Source: Leisingera aquaemixtae (GTDB lineage Bacteria > Pseudomonadota > Alphaproteobacteria > Rhodobacterales > Rhodobacteraceae). From it: a stretch of DNA of 64,000 bases. A program made the translations under genes and the position numbers. The notes beneath the pieces were generated by a model. It saw nothing but the letters and a program-made list of their open reading frames with translations, did no database searches and was not told the origin of the DNA. Positions 33,839 through 42,942 of this stretch are shown here, piece after piece (within the stretch, counting starts at the first letter, position 1; each line of letters begins with the position of its first letter). Location: assembly GCF_001458395.1 (NCBI RefSeq), contig NZ_CYSR01000030.1, positions 248,001 through 312,000 of the forward strand, in the 5' to 3' direction.

Positions 33839-36800
33839 ATGTTTTCCTCTCTCTTTATCTCACGCCCCAAATTCGCAATTGTCATTTCCTTGGTGCTGAC
33901 GGTCATGGGGGTGATCGGGTATTTCGTCCTACCTGTCGCCCAGTTCCCGGAAATCACCCCGCCAGTGGTGAACGTCACCGCCAGCTACCCGGGCGCCAAC
34001 GCGGAAACCGTTGAAAAAAGCGTCGCCGCGCCGATTGAGGCGCAGGTGAACGGGGTGGATGGAATGCTTTATATGTCCTCCAACTCCGCCGACAACGGCA
34101 GCTATTCGCTGTCGGTGACCTTCGAAGTCGGCACGGATCCGGACATTGCCTCTGTCAACGTGCAGAACCGGGTGGCGCAGGCGGTGGCAGCGCTGCCTGC
34201 CGAGGTCACCGCCAATGGCGTGGTGACGCAGAAAAGCTCCTCCAACATGCTGCTGGTGACGGCGCTCACCTCACCCGACCGGACGTATGACAGCGTGTTT
34301 CTGTCGAACTATGCCGCCATCAACATCAAAGATGCGCTGGCGCGGGTGGCCGGCGTCGGCAAGGCGGACATCCTGACAAACTTTGAATACGCCATGCGCG
34401 TCTGGCTGGACCCCAACAAGATGGCCGGCCTTGGCATTTCACCCGGCGACGTGATCAACGCGGTGCGGGAGCAGAATATCGAGGTCTCGGCGGGGCAGGT
34501 GGGCGCACCGCCGGTGCCCGGCGACCAGGTGTTCCAGTACACCATCAAATCCAAGGGCCGCCTGACCGAAGTCAGCGAGTTCGAGGACATCGTGATCCGC
34601 ACCGGCGATGGCGGCAGCACCGTGCGGCTGAGCGACATCGCGCGGGTGGAGCTGGGTGCCTCCAACTACAGCGCTTCGGGCTTTTACGACGGCGTGCCGG
34701 CCACCATTCTGGCCGTCTACCAGGCTCCTGGCGCCAATGCGCTGGCCGTTTCCGAAGCGGTGCTGGCAGAGATGGAGAGGCTGTCGCAGGACTTCCCCGC
34801 AGACGTCGCCTATTCCGTGCCCTTCAACACCACCGATTTTGTCGAGCAATCACTGAACGATGTGATCTCCACCCTGATGATGACCTTTGTGCTGGTGATC
34901 TCGGTGGTGTTCATCTTCCTGGGCTCGCTGCGGGCAACCGTTATCCCAGCGGTGGCTATCCCGGTGTCGCTGATCGGGACGTTTGCGTTTCTGCTGGCGC
35001 TTGGCATGTCGCTCAACACCATCTCGCTGTTTGCGCTGGTGCTGGCGATCGGCATCGTGGTGGATGACGCCATCGTGGTGGTGGAGAACGTCGAACGGAT
35101 CATCGCCGAGGAGGGGCTGCCCCCTGCAGAGGCCACCCGCAAGGCGATGGGCCAGATCACCGGACCGGTCATCGCGACCACGCTGGTGCTGCTGGCGGTG
35201 TTTGTGCCGGTCACCTTCATGCCCGGGATCACCGGCAAGCTGTACTCCCAGTTTGCCGTCACCATTTCGGTTGCGGTGGTGATCTCCTCCATCAACGCAT
35301 TGACGCTGTCGCCGGCGCTTTGCGCCATCGTGCTGAAAGCCCGCTCTGGCCCGCCCAAAGGGCTGCTGGCGGTGTTTGAAAACATGATCGGCGGAGTGCG
35401 CAGCGGCTACCTGAGCGTTGTCACGCGCCTGCTGCGCCTGCCGGTGATCGGGCTGGCGATTATCGCGGCTTTTGCCTTCGGCACCGGAACGGTGTTTACC
35501 GCGACATCCAAGGGCTTCCTGCCGTCCGAGGACAACGGGTATCTGTTTGTTGATGTGCAGCTGCCCGATGCGGCTGCTTTGGGGCGGACGGAGACCGTGA
35601 CCAGCCGGATTGACGAACAGATCCGCCAGATCCCCGGCGTCCAGGGCACTGTCCTGGTCAATGGCTTCAGCCTGCTGAACGGGGCCGGGGCCAACGGTGC
35701 GATGATCATCGCCAACCTGGCGCCATGGAACGAGCGGCAAAGCGAACCCCTGCAGCCAAACGCCATCCTCGGCCAGATCTACGGCATCGCCAACGCCGAG
35801 GCGGCAGCCAGTATCGTAGCCTTCAACCCGCCGCCGATCTCCGGCCTGGGCATGTCGGCCGGTGTGGAGATGGCGGTGCAGCAGACCGCAGGCGGCACGC
35901 CGCAGGATCTGGCGCAATCCGTCGGATCGCTGGTCTATTCCGCCAATCAGCGGCCGGAGATCGCCCAGTCCTACACCACCTTCCGGGCCAACGTGCCGCA
36001 GGTTTTTGTCGATCTGGACCGGGAGAAGGCCAAGACGCTGAACGTGCCGATTGCCGAGGTCTTCCAGACCATGCAGACGTACCTGGGGTCTTACTATGTC
36101 AACGATTTCAACCTGTTCGGGCGCGTCTACAAGGTAATGCTGCAGGCCGAGGGCTCCTATCGCGACAAGATCGAGGACATTGGCGGCCTGTATGTGCGGG
36201 CGCAGTCCGGCGAGATGGTGCCGCTGTCGACCCTGATAGATGTGGAGAACGTCTTGGGGCCGGTGCTGCTCAAGCGGCACAACATCTTCCGCTCGGCCAC
36301 CGTGACGGCAGTGCCCGCGCCCGGGCTGTCAACCGGCGATGCCATCCGGGTGATGCAGGAGGAGGCCGCGACGGCGCTGCCGCCGGGCTATGCCTTTGAA
36401 TGGACCGGCACCGCGCAGCAGCAGCTCGACTCCGCCGGGCTGGTGACGGTGATCCTGGCGATGGCGGTGCTGTTCGGCTACCTGTTCCTGGTGGCGCAGT
36501 ACGAAAGCTGGAGCATGCCGGTGGCGATCCTGCTGTCCGTGATCGTCGCATTGTTCGGGGCCGTGGCCGCAGTGGCCATCGCGGGCAACGACATCAACCT
36601 CTACACCCAGATCGGGATGATCATGCTGATCGGCCTGGCGTCGAAAAATGCCATTCTCATTGTCGAATTCGCAATGGAGCGGCGCGCCGCGGGGCTGAGC
36701 ATCCGCGACGCCGCGCAAGAGGCGGCCAAGCAGCGGTTCCGCGCCGTGATGATGACGGCGCTGTCCTTCCTGCTGGGAGTGGTGCCGCTGATGGCGGCCT

Positions 36801-36964
36801 CCGGCGCGGGTGCTGCCAGCCAGCGCGCAATCGGCATCGCGGTCTTTGGCGGCATGCTGGCAGCGACGGTGGTCGGGGTGATCGTGGTGCCGGTGCTTTA
36901 TGCGATGATGCAGGGCGTGCGCGAACGCATCAAGGGCACCCCGGCAGCCAGCCCGGCGGAATAA
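33839..36964 (+). CDS. RND multidrug efflux pump, AcrB/HAE1 family
   Basis: 1041 residues, the standard length of hydrophobe/amphiphile exporters; proton-driven inner-membrane trimer. Internal duplication is visible with 12 membrane helices. The proton-relay aspartates lie in [16 protein letters not shown] (TM4) and the lysine in [16 protein letters not shown] (TM10). N-terminus [17 protein letters not shown] resembles the AcrB start. Substrate range cannot be read. Follows the adaptor by three bases; a GC hairpin without T run (36973-37000) comes after the stop. Confidence 0.94.
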   Translation: MFSSLFISRPKFAIVISLVLTVMGVIGYFVLPVAQFPEITPPVVNVTASYPGANAETVEKSVAAPIEAQVNGVDGMLYMSSNSADNGSYSLSVTFEVGTDPDIASVNVQNRVAQAVAALPAEVTANGVVTQKSSSNMLLVTALTSPDRTYDSVFLSNYAAINIKDALARVAGVGKADILTNFEYAMRVWLDPNKMAGLGISPGDVINAVREQNIEVSAGQVGAPPVPGDQVFQYTIKSKGRLTEVSEFEDIVIRTGDGGSTVRLSDIARVELGASNYSASGFYDGVPATILAVYQAPGANALAVSEAVLAEMERLSQDFPADVAYSVPFNTTDFVEQSLNDVISTLMMTFVLVISVVFIFLGSLRATVIPAVAIPVSLIGTFAFLLALGMSLNTISLFALVLAIGIVVDDAIVVVENVERIIAEEGLPPAEATRKAMGQITGPVIATTLVLLAVFVPVTFMPGITGKLYSQFAVTISVAVVISSINALTLSPALCAIVLKARSGPPKGLLAVFENMIGGVRSGYLSVVTRLLRLPVIGLAIIAAFAFGTGTVFTATSKGFLPSEDNGYLFVDVQLPDAAALGRTETVTSRIDEQIRQIPGVQGTVLVNGFSLLNGAGANGAMIIANLAPWNERQSEPLQPNAILGQIYGIANAEAAASIVAFNPPPISGLGMSAGVEMAVQQTAGGTPQDLAQSVGSLVYSANQRPEIAQSYTTFRANVPQVFVDLDREKAKTLNVPIAEVFQTMQTYLGSYYVNDFNLFGRVYKVMLQAEGSYRDKIEDIGGLYVRAQSGEMVPLSTLIDVENVLGPVLLKRHNIFRSATVTAVPAPGLSTGDAIRVMQEEAATALPPGYAFEWTGTAQQQLDSAGLVTVILAMAVLFGYLFLVAQYESWSMPVAILLSVIVALFGAVAAVAIAGNDINLYTQIGMIMLIGLASKNAILIVEFAMERRAAGLSIRDAAQEAAKQRFRAVMMTALSFLLGVVPLMAASGAGAASQRAIGIAVFGGMLAATVVGVIVVPVLYAMMQGVRERIKGTPAASPAE

Positions 36965-36972
36965 CACCAACG

Positions 36973-37000
36973 CGGCCCCGCGCGCCTGCGGGCGGGGCCG
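36973..37000 (+). terminator. Possible terminator of the RND operon
   Basis: CGGCCCCGC (36973-36981) pairs with GCGGGGCCG (36992-37000). No T run follows, so efficiency is uncertain. Confidence 0.5.
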
Positions 37001-37032
37001 ACCGCGCCTTCAAATACTTGATTGCAGAGAAA

Positions 37033-37245
37033 TCAGCGCTGGCGGGCCCGCAGCCCGCGGTCATGGGCCGCCGACAGGATCAGGTCCCATTTTCGCGGCG
37101 TGCAGCGGAATTCCGGCTCCACATCGCAGGTCAGCGGGGCACTGGCTTCCTGCGGTATCTTGCGGGCCTCGGCGGAGACGCAGCGCTCCAAAGCCCAGAA
37201 ATCCGTCAGCGACGGGTTATCGTGAATTACTTGGCTCAGCAGCAT
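37033..37245 (-). CDS. Hypothetical protein, 70 residues
   Basis: A minus-strand frame with about 80% G/C at third positions, similar to real genes here, and a GGGAG site nine bases before the ATG at 37245. The product (MLLSQVIHDNPSLTDFWALE at its start) is hydrophilic with no membrane segment; it contains C-D-V and R-C-T-P-R-K-W. A longer upstream frame to 37470 shows weaker codon bias. I do not recognise a family. It is convergent with the RND pump gene. Confidence 0.55.
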   Translation of the reverse strand: MLLSQVIHDNPSLTDFWALERCVSAEARKIPQEASAPLTCDVEPEFRCTPRKWDLILSAAHDRGLRARQR

Positions 37246-37752
37246 TGCCGCAAGCTCCCTGACTTGGTGCCCGCAGCTACGATTCTTGAACAGCGGATCA
37301 ATTTTTGTGTGACGCGTATTAGCGCCATCTGCCGGATTTGTCACCATGGCAATCCCCGGCCTGCCGCAATTCAGCGCAAAAAGCGGTTGCTGCCAGCGCT
37401 CCGGCCAATGACCGCCCAAGCGCTTTTTCCGCAGTGCAAGAATCGCCGGGCCGAAGATTTCCCCTTGCAATTAAATTCTTTGTATGCCGGCAACCGGAAA
37501 CCGCCGCACACTGACGGGGAAATTTATCTAACTGTTGTCATTACAGAAAAAAAATCGGCTTTAGGGGGTGCGTCAATAGATAGCACTCTTGACTTGGGAG
37601 GCCCCCGGTGGAACCCTTGCGGGCGTGCAAAAAATATCCGCACACGCCTTGCTTGGGGGCCAAATTCTCTGGCCGTGCGTGGAGCATAACACCGCTTTCG
37701 CGAATTTCCGGGCCGGGCTGCAAATCATAAGACAAGTGGGAGAGACTTGATC
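37246..37752. other. Intergenic region before TAXI receptor gene
   Basis: 507 bases between divergent genes, A+T rich in its second half (a run of eight A near 37548). No clear gene and no promoter I would defend; TTGACT at 37589 lacks a convincing -10 partner. The last 20 bases carry GGGAGAGA, the ribosome-binding site of the TAXI gene. Long leader and several GC-rich hairpins are possible between 37560 and 37680. Confidence 0.4.
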
Positions 37753-38718
37753 ATGAAACACACCAAGCTGGCGATCGGTGCTTTGGTGACCGCAGCCTTT
37801 ATGGCTCCGGCAGCATCTGCGCAGGAATTCATCACCATCGGCACCGGCGGCGTTACCGGCGTGTATTACCCGACCGGGGGCGCCATTTGCCGTCTGGTGA
37901 ACAAGGGCCGCAAGGAGCACGGCTTCAAGTGCGCCGTCGAATCCACCGGCGGCTCGGTCTACAACATCAACACCATCCGCGAAGGCGAACTGCAGTTCGG
38001 CGTCGCCCAGTCGGACTGGCAGTACCACGCTTACAACGGCTCCTCCAAGTTCGAGGAAGCGGGTCCGTTCGAAGGCCTGCGCGCCGTGTTCTCGGTGCAT
38101 CCGGAACCCTTCACCGTAGTGGCGCGCGCCGATGCCGGCATCTCCACCTTTGACGACCTCAAGGGCAAGCGCGTCAACATCGGCAACCCGGGCTCCGGCC
38201 AGCGCGGCACCATGGAAGTGCTGATGGAAGCCAAGGGCTGGGGAATGGAAGATTTCGCCCTGGCGACTGAGCTGAAGGCAGCGGAACAGTCCGCGGCGCT
38301 GTGCGACAACCAGATCGACGCAATGATCTACACTGTCGGCCACCCGTCCGGCTCGATCCAGGAAGCCACCACTGCCTGTGACTCGGTTCTGGTCACCGTG
38401 GACGGCGAAGCGGTTGAGAAACTGGTTGGCGACAACTCCTTCTACCGCACCGCCACCATTCCGGGCGGCATGTACCGCGGCACCGACGAGGACGTGAACA
38501 CCTTTGGTGTCGGCGCGACCTTCGTGACCTCGGCAGACGTTTCCGAGGATGCGGTTTATGCAGTCGTCAGCTCGGTGTTCGAAAACTTCGAAGCCTTCCA
38601 GAAGCTGCACCCGGCGTTCACCAATCTGAAACCGGAAGAAATGATCGCGGACGGCCTGTCGGCACCGCTGCATCCTGGCGCAGAAAAATACTACAAAGAA
38701 AAAGGCTGGATCGAGTAA
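37753..38718 (+). CDS. TAXI-family TRAP transporter solute receptor
   Basis: 321-residue periplasmic binding protein; a TTG six bases earlier is in frame but ATG 37753 has the GGGAGAG site. Signal peptide MKHTKLAIGALVTAAFMAPA cleaved near ASAQE. The mature start FITIGTGGVTGVYYPTGG is the TAXI signature, and NIGNPGSGQRGTMEVL is the ligand-binding hinge. TAXI receptors bind organic anions such as glutamate or 2-oxoglutarate in studied cases; the ligand here is unknown. It feeds the fused permease just downstream; a hairpin between them suggests excess receptor. Confidence 0.93.
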   Translation: MKHTKLAIGALVTAAFMAPAASAQEFITIGTGGVTGVYYPTGGAICRLVNKGRKEHGFKCAVESTGGSVYNINTIREGELQFGVAQSDWQYHAYNGSSKFEEAGPFEGLRAVFSVHPEPFTVVARADAGISTFDDLKGKRVNIGNPGSGQRGTMEVLMEAKGWGMEDFALATELKAAEQSAALCDNQIDAMIYTVGHPSGSIQEATTACDSVLVTVDGEAVEKLVGDNSFYRTATIPGGMYRGTDEDVNTFGVGATFVTSADVSEDAVYAVVSSVFENFEAFQKLHPAFTNLKPEEMIADGLSAPLHPGAEKYYKEKGWIE

Positions 38719-38736
38719 TCCGCCGGAACAATGGGG

Positions 38737-38759
38737 CGGGGCGCATCAGCGCCCCGTTT
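38737..38759 (+). terminator. Attenuating hairpin between TAXI receptor and permease
   Basis: CGGGGCGC (38737-38744) pairs with GCGCCCCG (38749-38756) across a four-base loop, followed by TTT. It would let receptor mRNA exceed permease mRNA, as is typical for binding-protein transporters. Confidence 0.65.
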
Positions 38760-38827
38760 CTGCCCCCGTGCCGGGGGAGTAAATTTGAGGCCGTGCCGCT
38801 CCACGCCGGCCCAAGGGGAGATTATCC

Positions 38828-41437
38828 ATGACATCCGATGCTCAGGGAAATCGACCGCTCAGCGAAGAAGAGCTTCAGGAACTGGTCGCGTCCTCCGACG
38901 CCGGCGCCCGCAACCCGGTGGGGAGTGTAGGGGTGTTCCTGGCCATCGTCGCAGTCATCTGGTCGGTTTTCCAAGTCGTGCTGGCCTCGCCGCTGGCCAA
39001 CCTGCTGCTGCCCGGCAGCGTGATCAACAATTCGCGGCAAATCCATCTGGCGTTTGCCATTTTCCTGGCTTTTGCCGCCTATCCTGCCTTGAAATCCAGC
39101 CCCCGCGGCTATGTCCCGGTCCAGGACTGGATCTTTGCCATCGCGGGCACCGGCATCGCGCTCTATGGCTATATTTTCTATCAGAAAATCGTCGATTCCG
39201 GCGGCCTTGCAGATGACGTGGACAAATGGTTCGCGCTGGCAGGCCTGCTGTTGCTGTTCGAGGCCGCCCGCCGCGCGCTGGGTCCGGCAATGGCGATCAT
39301 CGCGACGATCTTCCTGCTTTATGTTTTCTTCGGCTCATCGGACTACGTGCCCGAGGTGATCCGCTGGAAAGGCGCAAGCCTGAAAAAGGCGATGAGCCAT
39401 ATGTGGATCACGTCTGAGGGCGTGTTCGGCATCGCCCTGGGGGTGTCGACCAAGTTCGTATTCCTGTTTGTGCTGTTCGGTGCGCTGCTGGATAAGGCGG
39501 GCGCCGGCAACTACTTCATCAAGATGGCGTTTGGCGCGCTTGGCCACCTGCGCGGCGGCCCGGCCAAGGCGGCCGTTGTGGGCTCTGCCGCAACCGGCCT
39601 GATCTCCGGCTCCTCGATTGCCAACGTTGTCACCACCGGCACCTTCACCATTCCGCTGATGAAACGCGTGGGCTTCACGTCAGAACAGGCCGGCTCGGTT
39701 GAGGTTGCGTCCTCCGTGAACGGCCAGATCATGCCGCCGGTGATGGGGGCTGCGGCCTTCCTGATGGTGGAATACGTGGGCATCTCTTATGTCGAGGTGA
39801 TCACCCATGCCTTCCTGCCGGCTGCGATTTCCTACATCGCGCTGGTCTACATCGTGCACCTGGAAGCGGTGAAACGGAACATGCCGACGCTAGGCAACCG
39901 CGTGGTGTCCATGGGCCGCACCATTGGCGGCATGGCACTGTTCTTCGCGGGCTTCGCAGCGCTTTGCTACGGCGTGCAGTATCCGGTGAAATGGATTGTC
40001 GCCGCGATGCCGGGTGCCTCCGGTTTGACACTGTCAGCACTGGTGGTGGCCGCCTATGTCGCCCTGCTGTGGCTGGCCTCCGGCGTGGAGGATCTGGTGC
40101 CGGACGACCCCAACGCCGAAGAGGTCGAGCTGCCGGTGGTGGGCGAGATCTACAAGGCGGGTCTGCATTACCTGCTGCCGATCATCGTGCTGGTCTACTT
40201 CCTGATGATCGAACAAAAGTCGCCCGGCCTGTCCGCCTTCTGGGCCACGGCGCTGCTGTTTGTGATCCTGCTGACCCAGAAACCGCTCAAGGCCATTTTC
40301 CGCGGCCAGAGCGATATGGCCAATGCCTTCATGCAGGGCGTCAGCGACCTGTGGCACGGGCTGATCGACGGTGCCCGCAACATGATCGGCATCGCGCTGG
40401 CCACGGCCACCGCGGGGGTGATCGTGGGCACCGTGACCCTGACAGGTGTCGGGCAGGTGATGTCTGAGCTGGTCGAGTTCATCTCGGGCGGCAACCTGAT
40501 CCTGATGCTGGTGATGGTGGGCATTCTGTCGCTGGTTTTGGGCATGGGCCTGCCGACCACGGCGAACTACATCGTCGTCAGTTCGCTGATGGCCGGTGTC
40601 GTGGTCGAGCTGGGCGCCCAGTCCGGCCTGATCGTGCCGCTGATCGCCGTGCACCTGTTTGTGTTCTACTTTGGCATCATGGCCGATGTGACACCGCCGG
40701 TGGGTCTTGCCAGCTTTGCTGCGGCTGCTGTCTCGGGGGGCGATGCGATCCGCACCGGATTCACCGCCTTCTTCTACAGCTTGCGGACCGTGGCGCTGCC
40801 GTTTGTGTTCATCTTCAACACCGATCTCCTGCTGATTGATGTGAACTGGATACAGGGAATCCTGGTCGCCATATCGGCCACCATCGCGATCCTGGTCTTT
40901 ACTGCGGGCACCATGGGCTATTTCCTCAGCCGCAACCGCTTCTATGAAGGCATCCTGCTGATCTTTGCCGCCTTCGCGCTGTTCCGGCCGGACTTCTTCA
41001 TGGACCGCATCATGCCGCCCTTTGCCCAAGTGCCGCCGGCGCAGCTGGTGCAGGCGCTGGATGAGGCTGAGCCGGGGGCGGAGCTGCGGATCACGGTGGA
41101 AGGCCCGGATTTCGACACGTCCGGAACCAAGAGCACCACAATGATCCTGACGGCTGACGGCTCCGGCGGCCAGTCGGCAGTGGATGCCTATGGCCTGCTG
41201 CTGCTGGAGGAAGACGGCGTAGTGAAGCTGGAAGAGCCGATGTTCGGCACCCCGGCGGCGCCCAATCTGGAGAGCTTTGATTTCTACGCCGACGCGCCGG
41301 TGCAGATCACTTCCATCCAGGCCCCGGCCAGCCAGCTGCCCAAGGAGCTGATCTTCATCCCGGCGCTGCTGCTGGTGGCGCTGGTGGCGTTTCTGCAGCG
41401 CGGACGCGCGCGTGAACAGGAAGGAGTACCGGCATGA
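38828..41437 (+). CDS. TRAP transporter fused permease (4TM-12TM)
   Basis: 869 residues in which the small DctQ-like and large DctM-like subunits are joined, as is usual in TAXI systems. DctM-type signatures include SATGLISGSSIANVVTTGTF, VNGQIMPPVMGAAAFLM and ILGMGLPTTANYIV, in shorter pieces. The last ~170 residues (from about residue 690) form the DUF3394 extension, with two membrane segments and a soluble part. Uptake is driven by sodium or proton gradients. Overlaps the universal stress gene in ATGA. Confidence 0.93.
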   Translation: MTSDAQGNRPLSEEELQELVASSDAGARNPVGSVGVFLAIVAVIWSVFQVVLASPLANLLLPGSVINNSRQIHLAFAIFLAFAAYPALKSSPRGYVPVQDWIFAIAGTGIALYGYIFYQKIVDSGGLADDVDKWFALAGLLLLFEAARRALGPAMAIIATIFLLYVFFGSSDYVPEVIRWKGASLKKAMSHMWITSEGVFGIALGVSTKFVFLFVLFGALLDKAGAGNYFIKMAFGALGHLRGGPAKAAVVGSAATGLISGSSIANVVTTGTFTIPLMKRVGFTSEQAGSVEVASSVNGQIMPPVMGAAAFLMVEYVGISYVEVITHAFLPAAISYIALVYIVHLEAVKRNMPTLGNRVVSMGRTIGGMALFFAGFAALCYGVQYPVKWIVAAMPGASGLTLSALVVAAYVALLWLASGVEDLVPDDPNAEEVELPVVGEIYKAGLHYLLPIIVLVYFLMIEQKSPGLSAFWATALLFVILLTQKPLKAIFRGQSDMANAFMQGVSDLWHGLIDGARNMIGIALATATAGVIVGTVTLTGVGQVMSELVEFISGGNLILMLVMVGILSLVLGMGLPTTANYIVVSSLMAGVVVELGAQSGLIVPLIAVHLFVFYFGIMADVTPPVGLASFAAAAVSGGDAIRTGFTAFFYSLRTVALPFVFIFNTDLLLIDVNWIQGILVAISATIAILVFTAGTMGYFLSRNRFYEGILLIFAAFALFRPDFFMDRIMPPFAQVPPAQLVQALDEAEPGAELRITVEGPDFDTSGTKSTTMILTADGSGGQSAVDAYGLLLLEEDGVVKLEEPMFGTPAAPNLESFDFYADAPVQITSIQAPASQLPKELIFIPALLLVALVAFLQRGRAREQEGVPA

Positions 41438-41865
41438 GCAGACCCGTTCTTTGCGCCCTGGAACTGAGCGACCGAGCCCTGGACGAAAAAGTCCTGACCG
41501 AGGCCGCCCGGCTGGCGGAGCTTGACGGCGCCCAGCTGGACGTCGTCAACGTCCTGCCCAACTTCGGCGAGACCTGGGTGTCCGGCTTTTTCGAGGAACA
41601 CCACCACGAAAAGGCAGTGGAGGACGCGACCAAGCGGCTCCAGGACCTGTGCAGCAAAGTGCTGGGCGAAGAGCGCAACGCCAAGGTGCGCCACCTGGTC
41701 GCTACCGGCACCGCCTATCAGGAGATCCTCAAAGTGGCCGAAACGGCCGGCAGCGGTCTGATCGTGATCGGCGCGCATAAACCGGACTTGAAAGATTATC
41801 TGCTCGGGCCGAATGCGGCCCGGGTGATCCGGCACTCGGATTGTTCGGTCTTTGTGATCCGCTGA
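41434..41865 (+). CDS. Universal stress protein family, TRAP-associated
   Basis: 143 residues of the UspA fold. The ATP-binding motif near the C-terminus reads IVIGAHKPDLKDYLLGPNAARVIRHSDCSVFVI, here cut as G-x-x-K-P-D-L-K-D-Y then G-P-N-A-A: the G-2x-G-9x-G-[ST] form is only partly kept. Its start overlaps the TRAP permease stop by four bases. TRAP-linked Usp proteins such as TeaD of Halomonas regulate the transporter, so a regulatory role at the permease is likely. Confidence 0.9.
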   Translation: MSRPVLCALELSDRALDEKVLTEAARLAELDGAQLDVVNVLPNFGETWVSGFFEEHHHEKAVEDATKRLQDLCSKVLGEERNAKVRHLVATGTAYQEILKVAETAGSGLIVIGAHKPDLKDYLLGPNAARVIRHSDCSVFVIR

Positions 41866-41874
41866 AACCTTTAG

Positions 41875-41895
41875 GGGCGCCTTCGGGCGCCCTTA
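41875..41895. terminator. Terminator between usp and attH-like genes
   Basis: GGGCGCC (41875-41881) pairs with GGCGCCC (41886-41892) across the stable TTCG loop. It lies between two convergent operons and overlaps the stop region of the minus-strand gene. Confidence 0.7.
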
Positions 41896-42942
41896 TTCGT
41901 AGCCGGTCATCTCAAGATAGCCCGTGCCGCTGTGGCTGCCGGTGACAGTGACAGGCCCCTCCCAATACGGAAACGAGGTGCCCATCCAGCTTTGCGGGTT
42001 CAGCGCCTCAACCTCGACTGAAACGCTTTTGCCGGGCAGGGCGGCGCGCCAGCGTGTCGGGATGCTGCGGCCCTCCACCATGGTGTAATCCAAGGGATCG
42101 GCCTGAAAAGCCCCAGGCTCCAGCGGCTCCGCCGTGCCGTCGGCGGAAATCCAGGTGCCAGAGGTGAAATCTCCGCTTTCCGCCCGCAGGACAAACCCCA
42201 TCAGCTTGGCGCCGCTTTCAAAGCTGAGCGAGAACCAGTCCCAGCCGCTTTGATCCTCAGCCAGCGGCTGGCTGGACCATTCCCGGTCAAGCCAGCCGTG
42301 CCCCGTGACCTCAACCGCGCCGCCGGGCAGCGTGACTGTGCCGCTGACTTGGTAATGCGGCTGGGAGTAGTAATAGCTGGCCTGGCCGCCGGCGGATTTG
42401 ACGGAATACCCATCCTCTCCATGCAGCACTAATGGTCCGTCCGCGCTGAGCAGCAGATCATAGGAAAAACTTTCACCCGCAGCGGTAAGCGTCAGATTTT
42501 CCAGGTTATCTTGGGCCGATGCCATCTGCCAGTTGTCGATCCAGGCCATAAAGGGCTGCGATGTCACGCCCGCCTGGCCGATGCCGCCGCGGGCGATGCG
42601 TTCGGCAAACAGATGCTGATCGGATGCGGTCACCGCCGCATGGGCCATCCAGACCTGCGGGCTTTGCCAGCCGTCTCCTTCGCCCGGGGCAAGGGCCGAG
42701 CGGAACAGCGTCCATTGGATGCCATAGTCCCGCCCGTCCGCCCCTTCAAGGTTGGCAGTCAAGTACCACCATTCAATGCGGAAATCCGGGTGCGGGCCGT
42801 GATCCTGCGGGAAGGACAACCGCTGGCCGCGCTGCGGCATGGCAAAGCCTTCCGCGTCGCTGCCTAGACCCGCGAACCCCTGCGGAAAAGCGGACGAGGC
42901 CCATGCGGTGAAAACCAAAGCAAGGACAGGTCTAACGTTCAT
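41893..42942 (-). CDS. AttH-like lipocalin-domain protein (CrtC-like fold)
   Basis: 349 residues from ATG 42942, with signal peptide MNVRPVLALVFTAWASSAFP. Two lipocalin-like halves; the motif FRIEWWYLTANLEGADGRDYGIQWTLFR, seen in pieces, is that of the AttH/carotenoid 1,2-hydratase family (also VTGHGWLDREWSSQ and GWDWFSLSF). No carotenoid genes are nearby, and it forms an operon with an ABC ATPase and permease, as in the AttEFGH system first named in Agrobacterium. Secreted accessory protein of that exporter is the likeliest role. Overlaps the permease gene by 11 bases. Confidence 0.85.
   Translation of the reverse strand: MNVRPVLALVFTAWASSAFPQGFAGLGSDAEGFAMPQRGQRLSFPQDHGPHPDFRIEWWYLTANLEGADGRDYGIQWTLFRSALAPGEGDGWQSPQVWMAHAAVTASDQHLFAERIARGGIGQAGVTSQPFMAWIDNWQMASAQDNLENLTLTAAGESFSYDLLLSADGPLVLHGEDGYSVKSAGGQASYYYSQPHYQVSGTVTLPGGAVEVTGHGWLDREWSSQPLAEDQSGWDWFSLSFESGAKLMGFVLRAESGDFTSGTWISADGTAEPLEPGAFQADPLDYTMVEGRSIPTRWRAALPGKSVSVEVEALNPQSWMGTSFPYWEGPVTVTGSHSGTGYLEMTGYE

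Noticed and set aside
36400-37689. Long plus-strand open frame overlapping the RND pump end and the gap behind it
   Set aside because: Most of it is an alternative frame of the AcrB-like gene; the rest has low-complexity composition, no start signal and the opposite strand carries a better gene at 37033-37245.
41893-42942. Carotenoid 1,2-hydratase (CrtC)
   Set aside because: The fold is similar, but the gene lies in an ABC exporter operon without carotenoid genes, which fits AttH.
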